Positions 23,694 to 31,591 of a DNA stretch of 33,058 nucleotides are shown here, piece by piece. A program made the translations under genes and the position numbers. Positions within the stretch are counted from its first letter, which is position 1. The number at the start of each line of letters is the position of its first letter. The stretch spans positions 108,884 through 141,941 of the forward strand of contig NZ_KE159678.1 in the NCBI RefSeq assembly GCF_000403395.2. The letters are read 5' to 3'. The notes beneath the pieces are model-generated. The model had not been told where the DNA came from. It did no database searches and saw nothing but the letters and a program-made list of their open reading frames with translations. Source of the stretch: Anaerotruncus sp. G3(2012) (lineage in GTDB: Bacteria > Bacillota > Clostridia > Oscillospirales > Ruminococcaceae).

Positions 23694-24229
23694 TCCGATT
23701 CCTCCTGTAAATATCGCTGGATGGTCCCGTCGTTGGCCACGGTACAGAACCAGTCGGCACCTGGGATCTCCAGCGTTTCGATTTGTTCCGGGGTCTCCAC
23801 GATGACAAGGATATGGGTGCCGCTCTGCTCCCGCTGGGAGAAAAGGGCGCCCATCATCCCCTCGTTTCCATAGGGTACATAGACGATCTCGTATTCTTCG
23901 CCTGCCATAAAGAAAAAGAGCTGGACCGGGTATTCCCCGCAGGCGTGGTACTCCACCCGGTCCGCAAATCCCGCCAGCACCCAGAACGCCGCGATCCGCT
24001 TTTCATCCAGCCCCTTCTTCAGCTCCGGCTCGTTGAGGGCCAGCAGGCTGCCGGAGGGGTCGCTGACCAGCTGCCCGCCCCGCCGCAGGTAGGAGAGCAT
24101 ATTGCCCACCACCCGGCGGTCTTTGTCCGAAAACCAGCGGTACAGCTGCTCGGTGCGAAGCACTCGGTATTCCTTCAGCAGCTGCTTGAGCTCCAGCAGT
24201 TCTTCCTTGTCTTGACCGGGGAAATTCAT
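23690..24229 (-). CDS. DUF5697-like protein
   Basis: A 179-residue protein. The N-terminal region (about 8-65) looks like a winged helix: LLELKQLLKEYRVLRTEQLYRWF, then RVVGNMLSYLRRGGQLVSDPSG. A C-terminal alpha/beta domain has HACGEYPVQLFFFMAGEEYEIVYV and HILVIVETPEQIETL. It resembles proteins annotated DUF5697 next to DUF6100 in Clostridial ICEs; that match is from memory of motifs and is moderate. The ATG at 24229 has GAAGGTAG just upstream; a longer in-frame start would run into virB4 and is rejected. Possibly a DNA-binding partner of the DUF6100 protein (inference). Confidence 0.6.
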   Translation of the reverse strand: MNFPGQDKEELLELKQLLKEYRVLRTEQLYRWFSDKDRRVVGNMLSYLRRGGQLVSDPSGSLLALNEPELKKGLDEKRIAAFWVLAGFADRVEYHACGEYPVQLFFFMAGEEYEIVYVPYGNEGMMGALFSQREQSGTHILVIVETPEQIETLEIPGADWFCTVANDGTIQRYLQEESE

Positions 24230-24356
24230 TTCACTACCTTCTTTTTGTTTGAAAATCATGCGTAATCGGTGCGTAAAGATGCCGCAAAACGGCGCAAAAA
24301 TACCGCATAACCACAGGTTTGTACGGTGAAAAAAGCGTAAAAGATGCGCTTTTGGC
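24230..24356. promoter_or_regulatory. 127-base gap with short direct repeats
   Basis: Between virB4 and the DUF5697-like gene. On the plus strand GCGTAAAGATGC (24271-24282) recurs as GCGTAAAAGATGC (24335-24347), with a third GCGTAA near 24260. Three related CGCA(A/T)AA-type words lie between them, and GCCG/CGGC forms a small dyad. The words look like protein-binding sites or iterons, but no promoter can be assigned with confidence. Confidence 0.4.
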
Positions 24357-27300
24357 CTAAAAACGGAGTGCCTGGATTCTTGCCTGGGCCTTTCTCTGCA
24401 GGATCTTCCCAAGTTCCTCCCTGTCGGTGGTGATCAGCTCCTTCTCCAGCTCGGAGCAGCGAAATTCCACCGTCACATTGTTGTTATTGGTGGAGATGAG
24501 GCCGCTGCCCCGCTGGAAGTGGGTGATGTTCATGATTTCCGTATCGGTGAGGTGAAGCGTTTCCTGGACCCGGCGGGCCTCGTCATCCTCCATGTTGAGG
24601 ATGATCTTGGTCTTGCAGACATTGAGGATGCCCCGGCCGTACTTGCCGTCCTCCAGCGCCAGAAAATCGGAAAGGTCCTGAGTATCGGCCACCGCACCGC
24701 CGCCGTAGCCCCGGATGATCTTGAAAATCTCCAGAACATAGTTCGCCACATCCCGGTTGGAGCCGCTGCCGATGAGCTTCCACATCTCTGGGATGAAGAT
24801 CATCTTGCGGGTGGTGCGGTCGGCCTTTACGGTGTCGAAGATGTAGTCCAGGCCGGAGAACATTCCCACCGAGAGCAGGTCGCCGGAAAGCTCGCTGATG
24901 TCGATGACGGTGTACTTGTTGTCCAGAGAGACATTGGTGGGCTGGTTGAAGGTGGAGGCAGAGCCGTTTACCAGACGGTTCAGGATATTGGCCAGCCGCC
25001 TGGTTTCGGGGCTCTCCCTGAGCAGCGCGTACAGGTTGCCCAATATGGGCATCTGCCGGTAGCTGCCAGGTCGCTCCGGGTCCTCCAGGGAATCGTTGTC
25101 ATGGGTGATGCCGAACCGGTTGTAGGTGCGGACGATAGCCTCATCCAGCAGCTGCTTCTCCTCGTAGCTCATATCGGGGATGAGGAGGCTAAAGAAGATA
25201 TGCAGCTTCTGAATTTTAGCCGCCAGCTCAGAGCGGTCGCCCTGGGGGCCGTCCAGCAGGTCATTGGCGGAGGTGTCCACCTTGCGGATCTCCATGATGT
25301 TGATGCAGTTTTTGGAGGCGGGGGAGATCTGGATGAACTCCCCGCCGATGTTCTGGCAGGCCCGGCGGAACTCGTGACCCTTGAGGGGGGCCAGGATAAA
25401 GACCTGTATCCCATGCTGCCGCAGGCGCAGGGCCATCAGCTGCATAGTGAAGGTCTTTCCCGCGCCGCTGGTGCCCAGGATGGCCATATTGGCGTTTTTG
25501 TAGAGTCGGGAGTTGAAGATGTCCACCACCACCAGGGAGTTGTTGTACTTGTTGACCCCCATAAGGATGCCGTTGTCATCGCTCATCTCGAAACTGGTGA
25601 AGGGGTAGCAGCTGGCCGCCCCGGTGGTCAGGACATTCCGCTTGGTTTTCCGGTAGAGCTTTTTTCCGATGCCAGCGATGGGCAGAACGCTGAGCAGCGC
25701 ATCCTCCTGCAAAAAACCGCACACTCTGGCATCCATGTCCTGGGAGATCAACAGCTTTCGCATCTCCTTGACCCGCCAATCCAGGTTCTTCACGCTGTCC
25801 GCTGTGATGGTGATGATAATGGACAGGTAGTAGAAATCCTCGTTGTTGGCGATGCCCCGCTTGAGGAAATACCCGGACTGGATGGCACCCTCGAGGTCGT
25901 CAAAGTCGGTATTGGTGTCGCTGGTATCCTTGATCTTGCTGCGGTTGATGCGGATCTGCTGTCCGATCTTCTGCTGGACGCGCTCCTTGGGCTCTTTGTG
26001 GAAGAACAGGTCTACATCGATCCCCTCCCCGGCGTTGACGATGAGGGAAAGCCAGCCCGCCACCACCTGCACCTTATAGGCGTCCGCCGGAATGATCAGA
26101 TAGCTGTGGTAGAGGCCGTCCATGAGGATATACCGGGAATGGGTAAAGTCGATAGAGGGCGGGGCCACCAGCTCGTTGACATCCACCTCCTCCAATTTTG
26201 TGGGCTCATCGCTCATAATGTACCGGCCCAGTACCTCTGCCACCCGTTCCCCCAGAGGAACCTGGGCCGAGGTCTTGCGGTTAAAGAGGATGTAGAAGAC
26301 CTCGCTGATAAACTCATCCTCGTTGTCGTGCTCCACAATGTGGTTGCCGCATTGGAGCAGAAAGCTGCGGGCGTTTCGGGCGGTGGTTTCCAGCACCGAG
26401 AGGACTTCCCGGTAGTCGGGGCGGCGGTTGGCGTAGTCGTTTTCGTACTCGAAAATGAGGAAGAACCTTCGGGTCACTGCCTCACGGGAGCCCAGCCGCC
26501 GGATGAGGCTGTAATAATCCTTCTGCAGCTCCCGGCACCGGGGCTCCGGCTCCTGCTGCATACATTCCCGCAGCTTTTCCAGATGCTGGCCCACATCCGC
26601 CTTTTTGGAGATGACCTTGAATTGCAGCTTTACCGGGCTGATTTTCAGAAGGCTGGCGAAGGAGTAGACGATCCCACGCTGCTCCCTGGGGCCCCGCAGC
26701 AGGAAGTTCAGCGGCTCTACCTCCAAAATTTTGATATACCGACCGTCCTTGGTGATGACAATGCCGTTTTCAATGCGTTCGATGGGAAGGTAGTCCTTGA
26801 GGACCTTGGCGTCCTCCAGCTTGCGCTTCACCCTTTTGCGGGGCTTCTTCTGGTCAGTGGCTGCCGGCGATAGGGGACGGTTTTGGAATTCGTCCCACCG
26901 GGCAGCATTTTCCGGTACCTCGGTCTCGCTGTCGTAGAAGACGATCTCGAAGTCCTCCTCGTCGGCCCGGACCTCTTTGGCGGGGAGTTTCGTCCGCAGG
27001 CGGTCCAAAGCCTTGCGGACAAAGCCCGGCTCCCACCAACGGCGCTTGTCCAGCAGTTCCTCCGGCGCGTTGCCGATGATCCTCCTCCGCCGCAGCCAGC
27101 CGAAGAAGTTCAGGACAAACTCGCTGAGGCTGTCGTCCCCGATGCCGATGAGGCCGAACAGGGTCAGCGGCAGGGGGATCAGGCACAGAAGGATGATGCG
27201 GTAGTAAAGACGAATGGGCAGGTGAAAAAGGGGAAAGCCGGTGGCCAGCCCCAGGATGGCGGCCTCCACCACATTCCGCCAGCGGAACATCCCGCCGAAC

Positions 27301-27368
27301 ACCTTGCCGCCTTCGATAAAGTTTTGGGGGATGATATAGACATCCTGCTCCTCTTCATTTCTTCTCAT
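24357..27368 (-). CDS. virB4: VirB4-like transfer ATPase with fused PrgI/VirB3-like N-terminus
   Basis: A 1003-residue protein. Residues about 10-75 carry a PrgI/VirB3-like membrane region (IPQNFIEGGKVFGGMFRWRN, then two hydrophobic segments). A VirB4 N-terminal domain follows (about 200-560) and the C-terminal ATPase. Walker A is LGTSGAGKT at about 630-640. The Walker B position reads IFIPEMWKLIG, with Pro860 where Asp is usual and Glu861 kept. A separate PrgI gene, common in related elements, is not seen. It energises assembly of the type IV channel and resembles the CD1110 family. AGGAG lies six bases before the ATG. It is flanked by a hairpin upstream and a 127-base repeat-rich gap downstream. 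Confidence 0.95.
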   Translation of the reverse strand: MRRNEEEQDVYIIPQNFIEGGKVFGGMFRWRNVVEAAILGLATGFPLFHLPIRLYYRIILLCLIPLPLTLFGLIGIGDDSLSEFVLNFFGWLRRRRIIGNAPEELLDKRRWWEPGFVRKALDRLRTKLPAKEVRADEEDFEIVFYDSETEVPENAARWDEFQNRPLSPAATDQKKPRKRVKRKLEDAKVLKDYLPIERIENGIVITKDGRYIKILEVEPLNFLLRGPREQRGIVYSFASLLKISPVKLQFKVISKKADVGQHLEKLRECMQQEPEPRCRELQKDYYSLIRRLGSREAVTRRFFLIFEYENDYANRRPDYREVLSVLETTARNARSFLLQCGNHIVEHDNEDEFISEVFYILFNRKTSAQVPLGERVAEVLGRYIMSDEPTKLEEVDVNELVAPPSIDFTHSRYILMDGLYHSYLIIPADAYKVQVVAGWLSLIVNAGEGIDVDLFFHKEPKERVQQKIGQQIRINRSKIKDTSDTNTDFDDLEGAIQSGYFLKRGIANNEDFYYLSIIITITADSVKNLDWRVKEMRKLLISQDMDARVCGFLQEDALLSVLPIAGIGKKLYRKTKRNVLTTGAASCYPFTSFEMSDDNGILMGVNKYNNSLVVVDIFNSRLYKNANMAILGTSGAGKTFTMQLMALRLRQHGIQVFILAPLKGHEFRRACQNIGGEFIQISPASKNCINIMEIRKVDTSANDLLDGPQGDRSELAAKIQKLHIFFSLLIPDMSYEEKQLLDEAIVRTYNRFGITHDNDSLEDPERPGSYRQMPILGNLYALLRESPETRRLANILNRLVNGSASTFNQPTNVSLDNKYTVIDISELSGDLLSVGMFSGLDYIFDTVKADRTTRKMIFIPEMWKLIGSGSNRDVANYVLEIFKIIRGYGGGAVADTQDLSDFLALEDGKYGRGILNVCKTKIILNMEDDEARRVQETLHLTDTEIMNITHFQRGSGLISTNNNNVTVEFRCSELEKELITTDREELGKILQRKAQARIQALRF

Positions 27369-27383
27369 GGCATTCTCCTAACG

Positions 27384-27412
27384 AAAAGGCGGCCTCCAAA
27401 GCGGAGACCGCC
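27384..27412 (-). terminator. Hairpin between the M23 gene and virB4
   Basis: On the minus strand GGCGGTCTCC and GGAGGCCGCC (27388-27412) pair over ten bases with one wobble and a five-base loop, followed by only four Ts. This could be a weak terminator, attenuator or processing site just 15 bases before the virB4 start. Confidence 0.55.
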
Positions 27413-27419
27413 CGTATTT

Positions 27420-28667
27420 TTACCGGCTCAGATAGCCCAACGGGTCCACCGGCGTCCCATCGATGATGACCTCGATATGCAGGTGCGGACCTGTGACCCA
27501 GCCGGTTTTTCCCACCTTGGCGATGGCCTGTCCGGTGGTGACCTGCTCACCCTCCCGTACAAGGATCTGGCTGCAATGGGCGTACAGGGTGACATATCCG
27601 CCGCCATGGTTGATGGCAAGGTGTTTCCCATAACCGGAGCTGCCGGAATCCCGCACAAAGAGGACGGTGCCTCCCTTGACCGCGCTGATCTCGGTGCCCA
27701 GGCCCGGCGCAATATCCAAGCCGGTGTGGTTGCTGGTGCCGGTTCCCACGCCGGGATAGGGGCGCTTACCGAAGGTGGAGGTGATAAGTCCCGACCAGTC
27801 CAGTCCGGGGAAGGGACTGCCAAAGGCGCCCTCCTCCAGCGGGGTCTGGTCGTCCTTGATCAGACCGCCGATGTCACCATGGGTGCCGTTACCGGCCGCC
27901 TCATAGCTGTCGTAGAGGAAGATGGTGAGGTTGTCGGCGTAGTAGCCGGACAGCTCCTTCTGCCCCTCGGTCAGCTGAAACAGTTGGTCAGGGAAATACT
28001 CCTCCCCGGCATACAGGATGGTGAAGATGGTGTAGGTCACTGTTTCGGACTGTTCCTCTCCATCCTCATCGGTCCAGGTGATGGTCCTCGGCTCCTCGTG
28101 GGTGGTGTAGTAGTAAAGCTGCCCCTTGTGGGCGGTGACCATGGCGGCCAGATGGGGGATGGAGATGTTGTCCACGCTTTTGTCCTGAGATGCACAGTAC
28201 CAGCAGAGGATCCGGTTGGCGTCATAGGCGATATTGCCGCCCACGGTGTCCATCACCTCGGCATACTCCAGGGCCGCAGCCTCGCTTTCGGCCTCCTCCA
28301 GCGCCTCGGTGTAGGCTTCGGTGAGGATCTGGCCGATGGTATTGTTTATCGTGCTGATGTTTTCCACGATCTGCGGGTTATCGTTGAGGATGGGCTGCTC
28401 TCCGGTGTCCGGCGGGTCCAGGCCGCCGAAGATCACCGTTGGGAGCAGCGCGATGAAAAGTATGGGCAGGGCCAGCAGGGTGACAGCCACGATTGCCAGT
28501 TCCTTTTTGAAGGACTTCACAGCTTCAGCGGCTGCCCCCGCAAGCCCGCCCGCTGCCGCGCCCTTGGCGATGTTGGCGATTGCCTTGCCTATTTTGGCGG
28601 CGCCCTTCACCTTCTGGGCGGCGTTCAGGACATCCTCCAGGCCGCTGGTTTGTCGGTTATCTGGCAT
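27420..28667 (-). CDS. M23-family cell-wall hydrolase of the transfer system
   Basis: A 415-residue protein. It has a cytoplasmic Ala/Gly/Lys-rich N-terminus (about 1-50), one TM segment (IVAVTLLALPILFIALLP, about 58-76), a linker domain (about 95-280) and a C-terminal M23/LytM peptidase (about 300-415). Zinc-site motifs are HTGLDI at about 313-318 and HLHIEV at about 395-400, with YVTLYAH preceding the latter. Such enzymes open peptidoglycan so that the conjugation channel can pass; this matches the CD1108-type position in related ICEs. The ATG lies two bases after the trbL stop, with AAGGGA upstream. Confidence 0.92.
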   Translation of the reverse strand: MPDNRQTSGLEDVLNAAQKVKGAAKIGKAIANIAKGAAAGGLAGAAAEAVKSFKKELAIVAVTLLALPILFIALLPTVIFGGLDPPDTGEQPILNDNPQIVENISTINNTIGQILTEAYTEALEEAESEAAALEYAEVMDTVGGNIAYDANRILCWYCASQDKSVDNISIPHLAAMVTAHKGQLYYYTTHEEPRTITWTDEDGEEQSETVTYTIFTILYAGEEYFPDQLFQLTEGQKELSGYYADNLTIFLYDSYEAAGNGTHGDIGGLIKDDQTPLEEGAFGSPFPGLDWSGLITSTFGKRPYPGVGTGTSNHTGLDIAPGLGTEISAVKGGTVLFVRDSGSSGYGKHLAINHGGGYVTLYAHCSQILVREGEQVTTGQAIAKVGKTGWVTGPHLHIEVIIDGTPVDPLGYLSR

Positions 28668-28669
28668 GG

Positions 28670-30805
28670 CTAACGGTCCCTTCTGGCAGGCGCCCTGGGG
28701 AGCTTCTGGACGATCTTCTCGTCACAGATCACCTTCTCCTGCTGGGTGCGCTTGTCGGTTTCGGTGCGGACCGGTGTGCGCTCCACGGTGGGGACAGCGT
28801 ACTGCTTGTACCACTTCTCGCCATCCCTGGAGGTAACGGTGGTGAATTTCCCTTCCGGCTGGGTGTACTGGCCCGCATGGTACATGGCAAACCGGATGCC
28901 GGCAGGGTGCTGGGGAGAGATCTCGGTGCCGGTGATCCGGCCACTGCCCATCTCGATATTGCGGAAGGTGGGCGGTTCGGCGTAGGGGGAGGCGCCGCTC
29001 CTCCCGGCATACTGGCCGGCGAAAGCCGCCGACTGGGCGCCTGGGGAATAGGTGTCCTCCGATACCCGGCCGCTGCTGCCGGAAGGAGTGGCTGTGGCCG
29101 CGGCAGAGGGAATGGTGGTTCCGCCGCCCAAAGCGGTTTGTGTATCCAAACTGCTTTCCAAAGAAGCTGTTTCCTGAACAGTCCCACCTGTACTGGCGCT
29201 GGCCGGGATCTCCGCCCCAGCAGTAATATCTATGCCGCCCTCTTCCATACCAGCGGGGATGCCCGCGCTCTGGCTGACCTCAGAAGAACCAAAGGATACT
29301 TCTGAGAGATCGTTCGTTGTATCTGCCTCGACGCTTTCCGGGCCGTATGGAATATCTTGAGGTGTATCCGGCATAGTGCCAATGTAGCTTTCGGGACCGG
29401 TGTCTATGGAGGCGGAGGCTTCACCTTCCTCTTCCGGGCTCATGACAATCTGGTTTTCCCCGGCTTGCAGGTTATCAGCAGGGAGAGGAGCCATATCGGG
29501 CTCTGGTTCCGCTGCTCCATCCGGGCTGGTGAGAATAGAGGTTTCTGGTGTAACCGTGGGCTGCATCCCGGAGAAGCTGTCGGATTCCTCCGCGGCTGTG
29601 GCGGGGATCCCGCCGCCCATCGGCCCCATGTATGCCTGGAAAGCATCCACCGCCTTTTCGCCGCTGATGACGCCGTTCTGAGAGGCCGTGCCGGTGGCAA
29701 CACTGCCGATCACCCTGCTGGCAAAGCCGCCGTTTTCTCCCACCGAGCTTTCGTACATCTTGCTGCCAAGGCCGCTGAAGAAGCCGCTGGAGCTGCTTTT
29801 TTCAGAGGTGAGGTTACTGGCCGCTCCGGCTGCCGCTTTGCGGCTGACCATACCGGCCAGACCACCGGAGAAGGCCCCGGCAGCTGTGCCGGTGGGGTTG
29901 GGGATACCACCAGGCTTGCCAGAGACAGAGCCGCCGCCCATACCGCCCTTTTTGAAGCCGCCAAGGCTTTTGGCCGCGATCAGAGCCTCGCCCAGCATAT
30001 TGCCACCGGTATGGCCCACCGAGATGCCCAGGCCCGCCATAAAGCTGTCGATCTTCTGAGATACTTTGAGAAACGCGATGGCGCAGAGAAACCAGATGAA
30101 CAGGTTCCCCCCGTCGCCGGTGCCCAGGGGATTGGCGATGAACTCCCCGAACATATTGGTAAAGAGCTTGAGGCACCAGGCGTTCATCACCAGCAGAAAA
30201 ATCTGTCCTCCCAGCATCCGGCACCAGCTTTTGAAGATGTTGGAGGTGCCTTGAGAACCACCCAAAGCAAAGGCCACCGGCGCAGTAAAGACCAGCACCC
30301 CCAGCAGGATATACCGTTCCGCCGCCTCAAAGAGCAGCTTGATATAGTTCCAGGCGAGGATGATGAGCAGCACCAGGGCGATGAGCAGGACGGAACCGCC
30401 CACCGTACCGCCGATGACAACGGTGATGACGCTCATAAAGCTGGCAAACTGGATGGGTGGAAGGCTGGCGTCCACGATCCACTCATAGGGCGTCCCGCCG
30501 ATGTCCAGGATCAGGTTCACAATGTCCTGGGAGAAAAAGACCAGCCCCATAAACAGGATGGTGCGAAAAGTCAGCTTCAGGGGGTCCTCCGCCTCCAGGC
30601 CGACGCCCAGGCCAAAGTTGCGGAACAGTTGCCAGATGAAGTTCAAAAGCAGGATCCCCAGCCCCAGGCCCACAAAGATGCCGTACATTGTTTCCGCCGC
30701 CGGGAAATACCGGGTGAAGGTGTTCATGTTGCAGCCCAAAGCCCCTAAGATAGAGCCGTTTATCATGTCCAGCAGGTTCATCACCTGTTCGGCGATCCAT
30801 TCCAC
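28670..30805 (-). CDS. trbL: TrbL/VirB6-like channel protein
   Basis: A 711-residue polytopic membrane protein. The first 290 residues carry about seven hydrophobic segments (for example GIFVGLGLGILLLNFIW, SVLLIALVLLIILAW, ILLGVLVFTAPVAFALGG and NLFIWFLCAIAFL). Residues 290-711 form a long Gly/Ser/Glu-rich, probably disordered tail with a basic end. It is the inner-membrane channel component, resembling the CD1112 family. GTG at 30805 is the first standard start, but no Shine-Dalgarno precedes it closely. A strong AAAGGAGG lies upstream, 10 bases before an in-frame ATC that begins Ile-Gly-Ile-Leu-Asp-Gly-Ile. The protein may therefore begin about nine codons earlier with a non-standard start. 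Confidence 0.9.
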   Translation of the reverse strand: MEWIAEQVMNLLDMINGSILGALGCNMNTFTRYFPAAETMYGIFVGLGLGILLLNFIWQLFRNFGLGVGLEAEDPLKLTFRTILFMGLVFFSQDIVNLILDIGGTPYEWIVDASLPPIQFASFMSVITVVIGGTVGGSVLLIALVLLIILAWNYIKLLFEAAERYILLGVLVFTAPVAFALGGSQGTSNIFKSWCRMLGGQIFLLVMNAWCLKLFTNMFGEFIANPLGTGDGGNLFIWFLCAIAFLKVSQKIDSFMAGLGISVGHTGGNMLGEALIAAKSLGGFKKGGMGGGSVSGKPGGIPNPTGTAAGAFSGGLAGMVSRKAAAGAASNLTSEKSSSSGFFSGLGSKMYESSVGENGGFASRVIGSVATGTASQNGVISGEKAVDAFQAYMGPMGGGIPATAAEESDSFSGMQPTVTPETSILTSPDGAAEPEPDMAPLPADNLQAGENQIVMSPEEEGEASASIDTGPESYIGTMPDTPQDIPYGPESVEADTTNDLSEVSFGSSEVSQSAGIPAGMEEGGIDITAGAEIPASASTGGTVQETASLESSLDTQTALGGGTTIPSAAATATPSGSSGRVSEDTYSPGAQSAAFAGQYAGRSGASPYAEPPTFRNIEMGSGRITGTEISPQHPAGIRFAMYHAGQYTQPEGKFTTVTSRDGEKWYKQYAVPTVERTPVRTETDKRTQQEKVICDEKIVQKLPRAPARRDR

Positions 30806-30870
30806 AATGCCGTCTAAAATTCCGATACGCGGTTCGCCTCCTTTCCAGTAGGATATTTAGGACGCTGCTG

Positions 30871-31260
30871 TTATGCGCTCCATCTGCCCCCTTCAAAGAA
30901 TGGGGTAACATAGGCCATGATGAAGCCCAGGCCATTGATGATGGCCCAGGTGATGCAGATGCGCTTGAGCCAGGCTCTGGATTCATCCACCGTGCGCCCG
31001 TTTTTGGAGAAGTTCATCAGCAGCAGGGCGACACTGGCCGTCATCACGGCGGCGATGGTGCTGATGGTGACGATCTGGCCGTAGACATCGTTCATGATCT
31101 GCTGGGCTTTGGTCCACACCGTTTCCCCAGCGGCAAAGGCATGGGTGCTGCACATGGCCATCATGGTGGCTGCCACCGCAGCCTGGTACATCCGCCTGCC
31201 GATTCGGTCTGGCTTGCTGATACGGATCTCGCTGTCGGGATTTCGCTCTTTCAGTTTCAT
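30871..31260 (-). CDS. VirB2-like two-TM protein, first gene of the transfer operon
   Basis: A 129-residue protein. It has a basic N-terminus (about 1-24), a hydrophobic signal-like segment ending THAFAAGE (about 25-46), and two TM segments (ITISTIAAVMTASVALLLMNF-like at about 63-84 and CITWAIINGLGFIMAYVTPF at about 101-121) separated by a basic loop. The size and arrangement fit VirB2 pilin-like or Maff2-like proteins that precede TrbL in Gram-positive ICEs; the exact family is not certain. AGGAGGTAG precedes the ATG. It is the promoter-proximal gene, about 150 bases from a predicted promoter. Confidence 0.7.
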   Translation of the reverse strand: MKLKERNPDSEIRISKPDRIGRRMYQAAVAATMMAMCSTHAFAAGETVWTKAQQIMNDVYGQIVTISTIAAVMTASVALLLMNFSKNGRTVDESRAWLKRICITWAIINGLGFIMAYVTPFFEGGRWSA

Positions 31261-31340
31261 TGGCTACCTCCTGTAAGTAAATTGGCCGCACATCCACATG
31301 AGGATATGCACGAAATGAGGATTGTCAAAATCCAGGGGGA

Positions 31341-31379
31341 CAGAAAACAGCCGCCCCGCATCCGAAGATGAAAGGCGGC
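31341..31379 (-). terminator. Attenuator-like hairpin in the transfer operon leader
   Basis: In minus-strand RNA GCCGCCTTTCATC and GATGCGGGGCGGC (31350-31379) pair at 12 of 13 positions around a UUCG tetraloop, followed by TGTTTTCTG. It lies between the predicted promoter and the first transfer gene, so it could terminate or regulate the operon. Confidence 0.65.
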
Positions 31380-31414
31380 CGCTTTTGTGCCGGAATAGAA
31401 TTTTGACTGTACTT

Positions 31415-31443
31415 AGTGTAACATCTCATTCTCTTAGGGTCAA
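31415..31443 (-). promoter_or_regulatory. SigA-type promoter of the transfer operon
   Basis: On the minus strand TTGACC (31438-31443) and TACACT (31415-31420) are separated by 17 bases. The predicted transcript would start near 31408 and run through the leader hairpin to the VirB2-like gene. It lies in the 331-base divergent gap 31261-31591, which holds no gene. Confidence 0.6.
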
Positions 31444-31536
31444 TTCCATCCTGCTGGCAGGTTTGTGGCAGGGGACTCGCAGAAAGCTGTCATATCTCTG
31501 CAACCTTGCATATAATTTCTTTTATAAGAGAAACTA

Positions 31537-31565
31537 TTGATATTATAAAGAGCTTGTGCTATGAT
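31537..31565 (+). promoter_or_regulatory. SigA-type promoter of the ATPase gene
   Basis: TTGATA (31537-31542), a 17-base spacer and TATGAT (31560-31565) lie in AT-rich DNA 26 bases before the start of the AAA/DUF4143 gene. The match to the consensus is good. Confidence 0.75.
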
Positions 31566-31591
31566 AAAAGAAAGATAGGGGGAGATATACC

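Noticed and set aside
23690-24412. An N-terminal extension of the DUF5697-like protein overlapping virB4
   Set aside because: The extension is translated from the repeat-rich gap and the virB4 3' end in another frame; the ATG at 24229 has a proper ribosome binding site.
24519-26873. A long open frame on the plus strand opposite virB4
   Set aside because: Antisense shadow of a well-supported ATPase gene; the translation has no recognisable motif.
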